64,000 nucleotides of DNA from Vibrio agarilyticus (GCF_012641465.1 NZ_JABAIK010000008.1:1-64000); one strand, 5' to 3'. Shown: positions 1-8,891, counted from the stretch's first letter. The notes: generated by a model not told the origin, from the letters alone. Made by a program: numbers and translations.

Positions 1-350
1 GGCATGCGCGATATCAACTTTTTTGACTGGGCTATCTCCAGCGCCTCTTTCAGGATTTCGGTTTCCATGGTTTTACGGCCAAGCAGCTGCTCAAGCTGCT
101 TAACTTTCTTTTGAAGCGCTTTATGGTCTGCCGCGCTGACGACTTCGTCACCAGACTGGATTGCAGACATGCCACCATCTTGCATGAGCTTTTTCCACTT
201 AAACAATAGACTCGGGGTTATGCCGTTTTGCCTGGCAACCAATGAAACCGAATAGCCCGGTTGCATGGTCATGGCAACGAACTTGGCTTTCTCTTGCGGA
301 GTATAACGACGGCGACGCTGTTCGCCAGTAAAAATTTCAATACGCTCCAT
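1..350 (-). CDS. IS2-group transposase OrfA (InsC-like), partial
   Basis: The reading frame starts at ATG 350, preceded by AGGAG, and continues past the left edge; about 116 residues are visible. The protein begins MERIEIFTGEQRRRR and resembles IS2 InsC along its length. It has an arginine-rich N terminus, a helix-turn-helix region around VSLVARQNGITPSLLFKWKK, and a leucine-zipper-like stretch around KALQKKVKQLEQLLGRKTME. In IS3 elements OrfA binds the terminal repeats and is joined to OrfB by a -1 frameshift to make the active transposase. An A6G heptamer (minus strand, 24-18) lies where IS2 has its slippery site. Family assignment is from remembered similarity. Confidence 0.85.
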   Translation of the reverse strand, partial: MERIEIFTGEQRRRRYTPQEKAKFVAMTMQPGYSVSLVARQNGITPSLLFKWKKLMQDGGMSAIQSGDEVVSAADHKALQKKVKQLEQLLGRKTMETEILKEALEIAQSKKLISRM

Positions 351-423
351 AGGCACTCCTTAAAGATAGGTCTAAGCCTATCGCTTAACTAATGAGTGTC
401 CGTTTTAATTGGGGGCTATTACA
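1..423 (-). mobile_element. IS3-family (IS2-group) insertion sequence, one end only
   Basis: The element runs off the left edge of the window. Its visible end lies near 423, where the minus strand reads TGTAATAGCCCCCAATTAAA, with the 5'-TG typical of IS3-family ends. About 73 bp inside it begins the first transposase frame (OrfA). The second frame and the other terminal repeat are outside the window, so completeness cannot be judged. The bases just outside (424-501) are half of a dispersed repeat, so the element appears inserted in that repeat. Confidence 0.8.
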
Positions 424-501
424 TCTGAGCATAGGCAGACTATGTGATGAGGTTTGCGACAGTCAGCCAACAACGCTGCAACGTAAAGTGGGGCGGGTAT
501 A
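424..501 (-). repeat. Dispersed hairpin repeat, half copy interrupted by the IS
   Basis: Read on the minus strand from 501 this is TATACCCGCCCCACTT, then a TTGCAGCG block, then CGCAAACCTCATCACATAGT and CTATGCTCAG. It is the left half of the repeat seen at 22701, 46014, 51611 and elsewhere. It stops at 424, exactly where the IS end begins, so the missing half should lie beyond the far end of the IS. Confidence 0.8.
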
Positions 502-508
502 AGTAACC

Positions 509-1081
509 TTAACTATGCCTTGAAAGAAGTGAGGGATGATTTAATAAAGTGTCGATTTGAGGGTAATGTTCCTCACGGATACCCGCTCTATTACCATAGC
601 GTGGCGTTTGTCTGTCATTTTCTCTTGGAAATTGCCAGCCCAAAGTACTTTCAATAAAGCACTGAGCAAATGATGGTGACACATCTAGGCACCCCGCGAG
701 AACCGTGTCAACGTAGCTTTGCAGTACGGGGGTGGCCTGAGAAGGCGGCAAATGTTGCGCTTTGAGGTAGACCCAAATCGACGCTGTGCGGTCAAACGGC
801 ATTTGCGAGCAAATTTGATGGTTTAGTAATTCAACGCGATGATACCCGCGTTCGCGCGCATCAAATTGCGCCAGTGCGCTCGACGAAATTTCGAGTAACA
901 CGCCGTTAATCTTTCCTTCGCCGCGCGCTGCGATAAGAGGTGAGTGGTGATAGGCACTTTCAACTTGGCCCCAGTAGCGTAACAGCCCCGATGCGATGGC
1001 GGGAATCGCGCGACCTGTCTCTCCGGTGCGAGCCCGCGAAGCGGCGTTAATTAAGCTTCCGTAACCAAAAATGTAGTGCAT
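509..1081 (-). CDS. Gamma-glutamylcyclotransferase-fold (GGCT/AIG2-like) protein
   Basis: 190 residues. The N terminus MHYIFGYGSLIN carries the YGSL substrate-loop motif of the GGCT fold. The central region (GVLLEISSSALAQFDARERGY, about residues 60-80) matches the part of the family where the catalytic acidic residue and the FDxRE-type motif lie. Family members open the gamma-glutamyl bond of gamma-glutamyl amino acids or peptides to give 5-oxoproline, but the substrate here cannot be told. It begins 24 bp after glpK ends on the same strand, so the two are probably cotranscribed. No signal peptide is seen, so it should be cytoplasmic. Confidence 0.7.
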   Translation of the reverse strand: MHYIFGYGSLINAASRARTGETGRAIPAIASGLLRYWGQVESAYHHSPLIAARGEGKINGVLLEISSSALAQFDARERGYHRVELLNHQICSQMPFDRTASIWVYLKAQHLPPSQATPVLQSYVDTVLAGCLDVSPSFAQCFIESTLGWQFPRENDRQTPRYGNRAGIREEHYPQIDTLLNHPSLLSRHS

Positions 1082-1105
1082 TGATGCTCTCCTGATGGAA
1101 TGATT

Positions 1106-2641
1106 TTAGGGCTCCCAAGCGGCCCACGCACGCGCGCCAGCAACGGCACGCTGCCATCCCTGGTAACGACGTTGACGCTTGCTTTCGTCACCATCGGGTG
1201 AAAAACGTCGCTCTATCGCCGCTTTGCCTTTTAGCTCATCTAAATCGCGCCAAAACCCAACCGCGAGACCGGCAAGATAGGCCGCGCCCAGAGCGGTGAC
1301 CTCTACCACATGGGGCCGTAGCACCTGACAGTTAAGTACGTCAGATTGAAATTGCATGAGAAAATCATTTGCTACCGCGCCACCGTCGACTCGAAGTTCA
1401 CACAATGAGGTGCTAGCGTCAGCTTGCATCGCATCTAAAACGTCCCGCGTTTGATAAGCAATACTTTCAAGCGTAGCTCGAACGATGTGATTGGCCCCCA
1501 CTCCGCGCGTTAAACCTATGATGGTGCCGCGAGCGTGAGGATCCCAATAGGGCGCGCCGAGTCCAGTAAAGGCAGGCACCACATAAACCCCGTTAGCGGA
1601 ACTGACTTGCTCGGCAAGTTCTTGCGATTGTGCTGCGCTGTCGATGAGTTTCATTTCATCACGCAGCCACTGCACTGCCGCGCCTCCCATAAAAACGGCG
1701 CCTTCTAACGCGTAACATGGCTGACCTTTAGCATCGCACGCTAGAGTGGTCAGCAGACCGTGCTGAGAGGTGACTTTCTCTTGGCCGGTGTTCATTAGCA
1801 AGAAGCAGCCGGTTCCATAGGTGTTTTTAGCGTCACCCGGTGCGACACAAAGCTGGCCAAACAGTGCCGCTTGCTGATCTCCAGCAATCCCCGCAATCGG
1901 AATCCCCGCATCAGTTTGGCCTGCCATATCGGCATAACCATAAATCTCCGACGAAGATTTCACCTCTGGCAACATGCTTTTGGGAATATCAAGTGCCTTG
2001 AGCAGAGTGTCATCCCAAGTCAGTGTATTAATATTAAACAGCATGGTGCGCGATGCGTTGGTATGATCGGTCACATGGACGCGGCCATGCGTTAACTTCC
2101 AAACTAGCCAAGTATCCACAGTGCCAAACAGCAACTTACCTTGGTTAGCCAGCGCTCGAGCCTCAGGCACTTCATCTAAGATCCATTTGATTTTGGTGGC
2201 GGAAAAATAAGGGTCTAACACCAACCCCGTTGCTTGTTGAATGTAGCGTTCAAGTCCTTGCTCACGCAGCGCATCACAAATAGACGCGGTGCGGCGGCAT
2301 TGCCAAACAATGGCGTTATAAATTGGCCTACCGGTCTCCTTGTTCCAGACAATAGTCGTTTCTCGTTGATTGGTGATGCCAAGTGCGACGATCTGCTCCA
2401 GTCCGATCCCAGATTGACCGAGCGCTTCGACCATAGTGGCGGTTTGTGTTGCATAGATCTCAAGAGGGTCATGCTCAACCCAACCCGCTTTGGGGTAAAT
2501 TTGGTGAAATTCACGTTGTGCAGACGCCACAATGTTGGCGTCATGATCCAAAATAAGCGCTCGTGAGCTGGTGGTGCCTTGATCGAGTGCGATGATGTAT
2601 TGGTTGTCTGTGGAAGATGAAAAAGCGGAGGTTTGCGCCAT
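1106..2641 (-). CDS. glpK: Glycerol kinase
   Basis: ATP-dependent phosphorylation of glycerol to sn-glycerol 3-phosphate, a cytoplasmic FGGY-family kinase. With the start at ATG 2641 the protein is 511 residues, close to the usual 500-505. The phosphate-binding DQGTTSSRA motif falls near residues 20-28, and family blocks such as [18 protein letters not shown] and a [13 protein letters not shown] stretch follow. The frame stays open upstream to 2800, but that extension is not coding: it would run through the dapD terminator at 2769-2794. No glpF, glpD or glpR is adjacent. The N terminus is somewhat unlike the common MTEKKYIVALDQG form, so this may be a divergent or second copy. No convincing Shine-Dalgarno sequence is visible at the chosen start. 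Confidence 0.9.
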   Translation of the reverse strand: MAQTSAFSSSTDNQYIIALDQGTTSSRALILDHDANIVASAQREFHQIYPKAGWVEHDPLEIYATQTATMVEALGQSGIGLEQIVALGITNQRETTIVWNKETGRPIYNAIVWQCRRTASICDALREQGLERYIQQATGLVLDPYFSATKIKWILDEVPEARALANQGKLLFGTVDTWLVWKLTHGRVHVTDHTNASRTMLFNINTLTWDDTLLKALDIPKSMLPEVKSSSEIYGYADMAGQTDAGIPIAGIAGDQQAALFGQLCVAPGDAKNTYGTGCFLLMNTGQEKVTSQHGLLTTLACDAKGQPCYALEGAVFMGGAAVQWLRDEMKLIDSAAQSQELAEQVSSANGVYVVPAFTGLGAPYWDPHARGTIIGLTRGVGANHIVRATLESIAYQTRDVLDAMQADASTSLCELRVDGGAVANDFLMQFQSDVLNCQVLRPHVVEVTALGAAYLAGLAVGFWRDLDELKGKAAIERRFSPDGDESKRQRRYQGWQRAVAGARAWAAWEP

Positions 2642-2768
2642 GAGAATTGAACATAGTAGTAAAGATAAAAAGAGCATAACGCGAATTACGTGCGAGCTAA
2701 ACCTCACTCTGTCGTTTGGCGAGTAAAATGTGACATTTCGACGCGGCTGCGGCTTTGCTTTCGCCATG

Positions 2769-2794
2769 AAAAAACGCCGCGAGTGCGGCGTTTT
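2769..2794 (-). terminator. Rho-independent terminator of dapD
   Basis: On the minus strand a 10-bp stem AAAACGCCGC/GCGGCGTTTT with a 4-base loop is followed by a T run. It lies about 115 bp past the dapD stop codon and upstream of glpK. Confidence 0.8.
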
Positions 2795-2910
2795 ATTCAC
2801 GTAAAGTTGCGGTGGTGCTCGTGGGCGTTGACACGCTTCATAACATCGCCAACATTTTGTTTATTGCCCTCGACTGGCACCGTTACGTGGTTTGGGTATC
2901 AATGAGAATC

Positions 2911-3942
2911 TTAGTTGTTTTTGTGTAGTTCGGCGTTAAGCTCAACCGCACTCTTGTTGGCCAGACACTCGATTTGACCTGTGACCGAGTTACGACGGAA
3001 GAGCAGATCCGATACGCCAGCCAGATCGCGCGCTTTAACCATTTCCACTTCCGCGCCCGACGCATCGAGCATGCGCACTTTAGAGCCAGCCGTAACATAC
3101 AAGCCCGATTCGATGGTGCAGCGATCGCCCAGAGGGAAACCCAGCCCTGCGTTTGCGCCAAGCAATGAGTTTTCACCAATTGATACGACCACTTTACCGC
3201 CACCAGACAAGGTGCCCATGATAGACGCGCCGCCACCGATATCTGAGCCATTGCCGACAACAACGCCAGCAGAAATGCGGCCTTCAACCATGCTGACCCC
3301 AGTGGTTCCTGCATTGAAGTTAATGAAACCTTCGTGCATTACCGTGGTGCCTTCACCGACGTGAGCGCCAAGACGAACGCGTGAGGTATCAGCAATGCGT
3401 ACGCCAGCGGGAACAACGTAATCAACCATTTTCGGAAACTTATCAACACAATCGACGCTGATAACTCGTCCAGCAAGACGCGCTTCAATTTGACGCTCAG
3501 CCAGCTCTGGTAGGTCAATCGGACCTTCGTTGGTCCAAGCGATGTTATGCAGCAGCCCAAAAATACCGTCCAGCACAGTGCCGTGAGGTTTCACCAAACG
3601 GTTTGAAATGAGCTGTAATTTAAGAAAACCTTCGGCAACCGACTGAGGCTGCTCATCGCTGGCTAAAATGACCACCACAAGCGGCTGACTCGATTGCGCT
3701 GCTTTGGCGGCAAATGCTGCATTAGCTGCATCACCGTGCGCTTCAAGTAATGAGGCCAATTGCGCGCTCTGTTGAGCCGAGACTTCAATCGCCTGATTAC
3801 CTTGCTCGTAGTTGACAACCGGGGTAATCGCCGCAATAAGTTCATCACTTGGGTTTAATTGAGGGTGAGGAAAAAACGCTTCGATGATTTTACCGTCACG
3901 ATTTTTGGTAGCAGTGCCAAAAGCAAAAGAAAAGAAGGCCAT
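2911..3942 (-). CDS. dapD: 2,3,4,5-tetrahydropyridine-2,6-dicarboxylate N-succinyltransferase
   Basis: Uses succinyl-CoA to succinylate tetrahydrodipicolinate in the succinylase branch of lysine and diaminopimelate synthesis, supplying the cell wall. The start is ATG 3942 (MAFFSFAFGTATKNRDG), preceded by GGAG seven bases upstream, giving 343 residues as expected for the gamma-proteobacterial long form. The C-terminal half shows hexapeptide-repeat (left-handed beta helix) sequence, for example SRVRLGAHVGEGTTVMHEG and GGGASIMGTLSGGGK. An open extension to 4035 has no ribosome site and is ignored. It appears monocistronic, with its own terminator at 2769-2794. Confidence 0.95.
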   Translation of the reverse strand: MAFFSFAFGTATKNRDGKIIEAFFPHPQLNPSDELIAAITPVVNYEQGNQAIEVSAQQSAQLASLLEAHGDAANAAFAAKAAQSSQPLVVVILASDEQPQSVAEGFLKLQLISNRLVKPHGTVLDGIFGLLHNIAWTNEGPIDLPELAERQIEARLAGRVISVDCVDKFPKMVDYVVPAGVRIADTSRVRLGAHVGEGTTVMHEGFINFNAGTTGVSMVEGRISAGVVVGNGSDIGGGASIMGTLSGGGKVVVSIGENSLLGANAGLGFPLGDRCTIESGLYVTAGSKVRMLDASGAEVEMVKARDLAGVSDLLFRRNSVTGQIECLANKSAVELNAELHKNN

Positions 3943-4248
3943 TGAATATCTCCAAATTGTTTGGGTTGTGTGGGTGCCGTTTCGGTGATGCAAAAATTTT
4001 CCGCGAATGGTTTGGGTATTAATGTTGAGCTGCATCGCTGTGGCGACGGCGTCACCTTATTGGCATTCAGGACTGAAACCCTGAGTGTCGCATTGATGAG
4101 CTATCTTATACATACCGTTATGCTTGTGAAAAGGCGCGCAAGGGAGGTGGTCGAATTGCGAGTATTGGTTGTCTTTTCGGCGACACTTTTGTCTCAAAAT
4201 GGGTAATGACTGCGTGCCGCCGAAAAAAACGATTCAGCCAAGGCGCGA
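3943..4248. other. Intergenic region between yebG and dapD
   Basis: About 300 bp holding the dapD ribosome site and presumably its promoter. Short plus-strand frames across it have no ribosome site or coding character. No repeat, terminator or RNA was recognised. Confidence 0.4.
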
Positions 4249-4545
4249 TTATGCCGCGTCTTGCTCTTCGTCTTCGTCAGCGTTTTTTACCGCTTTAGGC
4301 TTCTTTGGCGTTGGTTTGCGTTTTGCGCCAAGGGCGTATAGAAGCTCTTCTTTGTTTTGCGCTAGGAACATTGCTAAGTCTTCTTGTTGCGCATCATCGG
4401 TGAGCATTTCACTTTTACCTAAAAGATCGTATAGCTCATCTGCAACATCGAGCATTTTGTCATACGCGTCAGCGTCGGCTTTAGAGGTAAAAGTCATCTT
4501 TTCTTCTCCGTTGCGTTCTACCACGTACTTGACGATTACAGCCAT
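4249..4545 (-). CDS. yebG: YebG family DNA-damage-inducible protein
   Basis: 98 residues. The N terminus MAVIVKYVVERNGEEKMTF and the KADADAYDKMLD stretch match E. coli YebG closely; the C terminus is acidic (NADEDEEQDAA) as in the family. The molecular function is unknown; E. coli yebG is an SOS gene. A LexA-type box lies upstream at 4612-4627, consistent with the same control. Single gene, transcribed toward dapD. Confidence 0.9.
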   Translation of the reverse strand: MAVIVKYVVERNGEEKMTFTSKADADAYDKMLDVADELYDLLGKSEMLTDDAQQEDLAMFLAQNKEELLYALGAKRKPTPKKPKAVKNADEDEEQDAA

Positions 4546-4611
4546 GGTTCATCCTCTATTTTTTCGGTCGATACGATGGAATACGTCGCGCAAACTACGC
4601 GAGTACAATTA

Positions 4612-4627
4612 CTGTGCGTTTATACAG
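4612..4627. promoter_or_regulatory. LexA (SOS) box upstream of yebG
   Basis: CTGTGCGTTTATACAG has the LexA form CTGT-N8-ACAG with both half sites perfect. It is centred about 75 bp upstream of the yebG start codon. Confidence 0.8.
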
Positions 4628-4656
4628 CCTTTACCAGTTAAAGTCCAGCGCGCCTG

Positions 4657-5550
4657 CTAAAGGTGTGATGGCGTCGAGGCGCGAGCAAAGTCAATAAATT
4701 GCAGCATCATTTTACTGCGATACTTGTCTTTGCGCACTGCAAGCCATAATGGTCTTGCTTCCTTTAATGGGATTGGCAGTGCGACCACATCGTTGGCTTT
4801 TATCGCCTGCTTTGCTGCATGTAACGACAAACAAGCAAGGCCGAGTCCTGCGCTTACACTGGTTATAATACTGGCGCTGGAATTCAACGCCAATGAGGTT
4901 TGCCAGGCGGTGAATTGGGTTGCAACATGGTTGAAAAAATAATCGCGCGAACCTGACCCAGGTTCACGAATAAGCCAAGACTGATGGTTGAGATCCGCCC
5001 AAGTGAGCGCCGGTTTTGCGCTCAATGGGTGATGCGTTGCTGCAACAATGACCATGGTGTCACTACCAAAAGGCAGAAAGTCTAATGTGTCGTTGTTGGG
5101 AATGGACTCAATAAACCCGATGTCCAGCTCAAAGGCACTAAGTTTGTCGCAGACACAACGACTATTCGCAATCAATAGGCTCTGCTGTTGATGCGCCGTC
5201 GTTTGGCGAAAACGTTGCAGTAGGGGAGGGAGTAAATAATTGCCAATTGTATCACTTGCGCCCAATCGAAGCGTGTCGAATGCACTATCCTCTTGGGTAA
5301 ACAGATCGGCTATTTCTGCGCTGCGGTGGATCAGTTCATCGGCGTAAGGCAGTAGCGCGTGACCTGCTTGATTCAGTCGCAGGCGATGGTTAACCCGATC
5401 AAAGAGCGGTTGCCCCAATTGTTTTTCCAATTCAGCCAAGCTCATGCTCAAGGCCGCTTTTGAGATAAACAGTGCGTCGGCGGCAGCGGTTAATGTGCCG
5501 TGCTGAGTAATAGCAACAAAGGTGCGCAATTGTTTTAATGTTAAAGGCAT
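4657..5550 (-). CDS. LysR-family transcriptional regulator
   Basis: About 297 residues from ATG 5550 (MPLTLKQLRTFVAITQHG). The winged helix-turn-helix occupies roughly residues 1-60 (LTAAADALFISKAALSMSLAELEKQLGQPLFDR), followed by a periplasmic-binding-protein-like effector domain. It is transcribed divergently from the two TDT transporter genes, the usual LysR arrangement, so those are its likely targets; the effector is unknown. The frame is open to 5586 and an earlier start cannot be excluded, since neither has a clear ribosome site. Confidence 0.85.
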   Translation of the reverse strand: MPLTLKQLRTFVAITQHGTLTAAADALFISKAALSMSLAELEKQLGQPLFDRVNHRLRLNQAGHALLPYADELIHRSAEIADLFTQEDSAFDTLRLGASDTIGNYLLPPLLQRFRQTTAHQQQSLLIANSRCVCDKLSAFELDIGFIESIPNNDTLDFLPFGSDTMVIVAATHHPLSAKPALTWADLNHQSWLIREPGSGSRDYFFNHVATQFTAWQTSLALNSSASIITSVSAGLGLACLSLHAAKQAIKANDVVALPIPLKEARPLWLAVRKDKYRSKMMLQFIDFARASTPSHL

Positions 5551-5721
5551 GAGCAACAAGTTCAATGGCAGTGAGCGCTCAAGCATAAACTGACTACCAA
5601 CGAAAGGCGAATAAATGTTTAGTTTTGCTTAACGTATGTCGTAAATGATTGAATTTAACTGAACGCGATGTCGGCATAAGATGGCTCTCTAACGGAAATG
5701 CTGGCAAGAGTGGGTAACACT

Positions 5722-6684
5722 ATGATTCAACGGGTTACAAAACGGTTTAAAAATGCACCAACCCCAATGGCAGGTTTGGCCTTAGGCATCGCAAGTCTCG
5801 GCTGGAGTTGGGAAAATGTGGCGCCTTTAGGGCATTGGGGTCAATGGTTAGCGGCTGCGATTGCTTCGGTGCTATTGGTGATTTTGGCGGTAAAGTTTCT
5901 CTTTCATGGTCACCTGTTACGTCAAGATTTGGCGCACCCCGTGGTTGGCAGCGTGGTGCCAACCTTTGCGATGGCGACCATGGTGGTCTCAAACAGTCTT
6001 GGTCAGTTTTTTCAACTTGCGGGCGATGCATTGTGGCTGTTTGCGGTCGCTCTCCATGTGGTTTTTTTGATCAGTTTTATCTATCACCGCCTGCGCGATT
6101 TTGAACTTCACCATATGGTGCCGAGCTGGTTTGTGCCACCTGTTGGCATTATTGTTGCGGATGTCTCTTTTTCTGGCAGCCCCGCACTGGAGCCGATTGC
6201 CTACGTTGCGCTTGTGTTTGGTATGTGCGCCTACGCGATTATGTTGCCTCTGATGATTTATCGTCTAATTTTCACTCATGAAGTGCCCGACGCGGCTAAA
6301 CCAACGCTTGCTATCTTGGCCGCGCCAGCCAGCCTGTCTCTTGCTGGTTATTTGACCGTAACGGCAACGCCATCGCCCATCATAGTGGCACTGCTATTTG
6401 GTATTGCTGTGCTAATGACCAGCATCATCTATGTGTCGTTTTTTCGCTTACTACGGCTGCCGTTCAGTCCAGGTTATGCCGCCTTTACGTTTCCAATTGT
6501 GATAAGCGCGACCGCGTTGTTTAAACTTGAGATCTGGATGCAATCTCGTGGGCTGGAAGCGCAGTACACCGAGCAAATTCATTGGCTGGCGACCGCTGAA
6601 CTGTGGGTTGCTACTCTTGTTGTCACTTACGTCGCGTTGGCGTATTTTTATCATCTGCTCTGGGTTCCACGTCAGATCCAATAA
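5722..6684 (+). CDS. TDT/SLAC1-family transporter, first tandem copy
   Basis: About 320 residues with some ten hydrophobic segments and an N terminus TPMAGLALGIASLGWSWENV, typical of the tellurite-resistance/dicarboxylate transporter (TehA, SLAC1) fold. These inner-membrane proteins are anion or dicarboxylate channels or exporters; the substrate is not predictable. ATG 5722 is preferred over ATG 5698 because it aligns with the start of the paralogue downstream and has GAGTGG upstream. Blocks shared by both copies include AHPVVGSV versus AHPILGSV and the PSWFVPPVGI type motif. The next gene starts 20 bp later, so the pair is probably one operon. Confidence 0.85.
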   Translation: MIQRVTKRFKNAPTPMAGLALGIASLGWSWENVAPLGHWGQWLAAAIASVLLVILAVKFLFHGHLLRQDLAHPVVGSVVPTFAMATMVVSNSLGQFFQLAGDALWLFAVALHVVFLISFIYHRLRDFELHHMVPSWFVPPVGIIVADVSFSGSPALEPIAYVALVFGMCAYAIMLPLMIYRLIFTHEVPDAAKPTLAILAAPASLSLAGYLTVTATPSPIIVALLFGIAVLMTSIIYVSFFRLLRLPFSPGYAAFTFPIVISATALFKLEIWMQSRGLEAQYTEQIHWLATAELWVATLVVTYVALAYFYHLLWVPRQIQ

Positions 6685-6704
6685 GCAACATGGCGAAATA
6701 AATC

Positions 6705-7658
6705 ATGAATCAACGCATCGCCAATGAGAGCCAACACATTCCAACGCCACTGGCAGGATTGGCGCTTGGCATTGCCAGTTTAGGCGTCAATTGGAGTAGC
6801 GTTCTCTCATCGGGGCATGGGTATCTGTGGAGCTCGGCAATCATCGCCTCATTATTACTGCTTGTCGTGGCGTTGAAGTACGCGCTCAATCCTCATCAGC
6901 TGATCAAAGATGTAGCGCACCCCATTTTAGGCAGTGTGTTACCGACATTTTCGATGACCTTGATGCTCGTTTCTATCAGCGTGAGAATGCTTTCATGGTC
7001 ATTCGGTGAAACGCTGTGGCTAGTTGCGGTTGCTTTGCATCTCTTATTGTTGCTGGGGTTTGGCTATTTTCGGCTGCGTTACGTGGGACAAGAGCCAGTC
7101 AGCCCGAGTTGGTTCATTCCACCGGTTGGCATTTTAGTTGCGGTCCTCTCTTTTTCTGGTAACCCAGCGCTGTTGCCCATCGCTTGGGGCGTTTTAATAT
7201 TGGGCATGGTTGCTTGCGTTATCATGCTGCCGCTAATTTTGTTTCAATTAATCATCAGTCAAGGCATGCCTGACGCCGTCAAACCCAATATTGCCATTTT
7301 GGCGGCGCCAGCCAGCTTGTGTTTGGCTGGGTATTTAGTCTTGGTTGCGATACCGTCGCCGTTGATCATTGCCCTGTTTTTAGGCATGGCCTTGTTGATG
7401 ACGGCCATTGTCTACATCGCTTTTTTCCAACTGTTACGCTTGCCACTGAGCCCCAGTTACGCCTCTTATACATTCCCGATTGTGATCAGCGCCACTGCGC
7501 TGTTGAAGCTAAAGGACTGGCTACAATCTCACGCCGATATGACGCAATATAGCGAGCCGATACAGGCAATTGCGATGATACAACTTTGGATAGCCACGAT
7601 TGTGGTTTTGTATGTTGTGATTCGATTGGGGCGTTATGGTTTGCGTTCTTTGCGATAA
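6705..7658 (+). CDS. TDT/SLAC1-family transporter, second tandem copy
   Basis: 317 residues, colinear with and clearly paralogous to the protein encoded just upstream. Matching blocks include TPLAGLALGIASLGVNW near the N terminus, PSWFIPPVGI, and AILAAPASLCLAGYL versus AILAAPASLSLAGYL. Predicted as an inner-membrane protein with about ten transmembrane segments. The copies have diverged widely, so the duplication is not recent. Cotranscription with the first copy and control by the divergent LysR regulator are inferred from layout. Confidence 0.85.
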   Translation: MNQRIANESQHIPTPLAGLALGIASLGVNWSSVLSSGHGYLWSSAIIASLLLLVVALKYALNPHQLIKDVAHPILGSVLPTFSMTLMLVSISVRMLSWSFGETLWLVAVALHLLLLLGFGYFRLRYVGQEPVSPSWFIPPVGILVAVLSFSGNPALLPIAWGVLILGMVACVIMLPLILFQLIISQGMPDAVKPNIAILAAPASLCLAGYLVLVAIPSPLIIALFLGMALLMTAIVYIAFFQLLRLPLSPSYASYTFPIVISATALLKLKDWLQSHADMTQYSEPIQAIAMIQLWIATIVVLYVVIRLGRYGLRSLR

Positions 7659-7732
7659 GATATATATAAAGCCCCTATCAATGAGTTGAGCGGCGAACTG
7701 TGCGACAAGGGCGTGGTATTCGGTATGGCTAT

Positions 7733-8452
7733 TTAGGGTTGCTGACGCGTTGGTGCTAACATGATTTCACGCACGCAAACTCCCTGAGGCTGGTTGTACG
7801 CGTAGTCAACGGCGCGCGCAATATCATCTGCGACTAGCACGCCGCCCATATCTTCTTTCCAACTCTCGTAGCCCGCTTTAATTTCATTTGACGAGGTGTG
7901 CGACAGCAATTCAGTTTCTACCGCGCCTGGCGCGATGGTGGTTACCCGTACATCAAAAGCCGCGACTTCTTCGCGCACGTTTTCCGAGATGGCGTGCACC
8001 GCAAATTTAGTTCCACAATATGCGGCATGATTGGGAAAGGTTTTTCGGCCTGCGACCGAGCTGATATTAATAATGGTGCCGCAGCGTCGTTGTTTCATTG
8101 GCGCTAGTACGGCTTGCATGCCATTCATTAGACCAATCACATTGACATCAAACATCTGCTGCCATTCTGCCGGATTTTGTACATCGAGTTGACCTAAAAG
8201 CATTACGCCGGCGTTGTTGACAATGCAATCTGTCGGACCAAACTGCGCTTCTGCTTTGGCAATCGCGGCTTCAAACGATGTTTTATCTAACACATCCACT
8301 TGCTCACACAGCGTGTCTGGCAACTGCAGGGCTTGCAAACGGTCTAATCGTCGGGCGACTAATAATAAGGGATGACCTGCAGCGCTAAAACGACGAGCAA
8401 TCGCTTCGCCAATACCAGAACTTGCACCTGTAATCACAATCAGCTTTTTCAT
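7733..8452 (-). CDS. Short-chain dehydrogenase/reductase (classical SDR)
   Basis: 239 residues from ATG 8452, which has GGAG six bases upstream; an in-frame TTG at 8464 would give only four more residues and is rejected. The Rossmann motif TGASSGIG is at about residues 8-15, NNAG marks strand 4, and the catalytic Ser, Tyr and Lys are seen in ISSVAG and AYCGTKFA. The ARRLDRL stretch after the second strand suggests NADP(H) preference. It resembles the YdfG/serine-dehydrogenase-like subgroup, but the substrate is unknown. Cytoplasmic, apparently a single gene, convergent with the transporter pair. Confidence 0.85.
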   Translation of the reverse strand: MKKLIVITGASSGIGEAIARRFSAAGHPLLLVARRLDRLQALQLPDTLCEQVDVLDKTSFEAAIAKAEAQFGPTDCIVNNAGVMLLGQLDVQNPAEWQQMFDVNVIGLMNGMQAVLAPMKQRRCGTIINISSVAGRKTFPNHAAYCGTKFAVHAISENVREEVAAFDVRVTTIAPGAVETELLSHTSSNEIKAGYESWKEDMGGVLVADDIARAVDYAYNQPQGVCVREIMLAPTRQQP

Positions 8453-8891
8453 CTTTGTCTCCAATCCAGTTAACGACCGACGCCATATTCCAGAGATAGG
8501 CTTATCCAGAGTGTAGTTAAGGACAATATGGCAACGTCACCAAACTGACAGAGCACCGAAAGTGTCTCGTTCTTATGTTTGTATCAAATTAGCGTTATGA
8601 AAGGCGTGATGTTTGAAGGCTTTGCTCGCTTGTCGCCTAGCTGCAACTCCAAGTTGTTTGGGTATATCTGACATTAAAGTATTTTGAGTTGAATAAATCT
8701 GGGGTGAATAATCGAGATACCCATATTTTTACTGCGGTAATATTTAATTAAAACAGATATTACGATTGCTTTTATTGGTCATTTTATCGGCTGCCATTCA
8801 CAAAAATGAATATGTGTAATGGTACTGATATATCATTTTGATAGGCTTATCAGAAATCAATATGCAACAGAGGTTAATTGGTGCGTAAATA
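8453..8891. other. AT-rich intergenic region
   Basis: About 430 bp without a gene. It includes a truncated dispersed repeat at 8615-8666 and then AT-rich sequence leading to the VasI-family gene. A short open frame on the minus strand at 8798-8980 has no ribosome site and overlaps the start of the VasI gene. No RNA gene or terminator was recognised. Confidence 0.5.
8615..8666 (+). repeat. Dispersed hairpin repeat, right-end fragment
   Basis: Carries only the right end of the repeat: GAAGGCTTTGCTCGCTTGTC, then CTGCAACTCCAAGTTG, ending TTTGGGTATAT. The left half and the central CACATAG...CTATGT loop are absent. Confidence 0.7.

Noticed and set aside
2642-2800. Signal peptide on glycerol kinase
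   Set aside because: The hydrophobic stretch is read from untranslated sequence and the dapD terminator; GlpK is cytoplasmic.
4169-4660. Plus-strand open frame opposite yebG
   Set aside because: Entirely antisense to yebG and its SOS box; serine-rich shadow frame.
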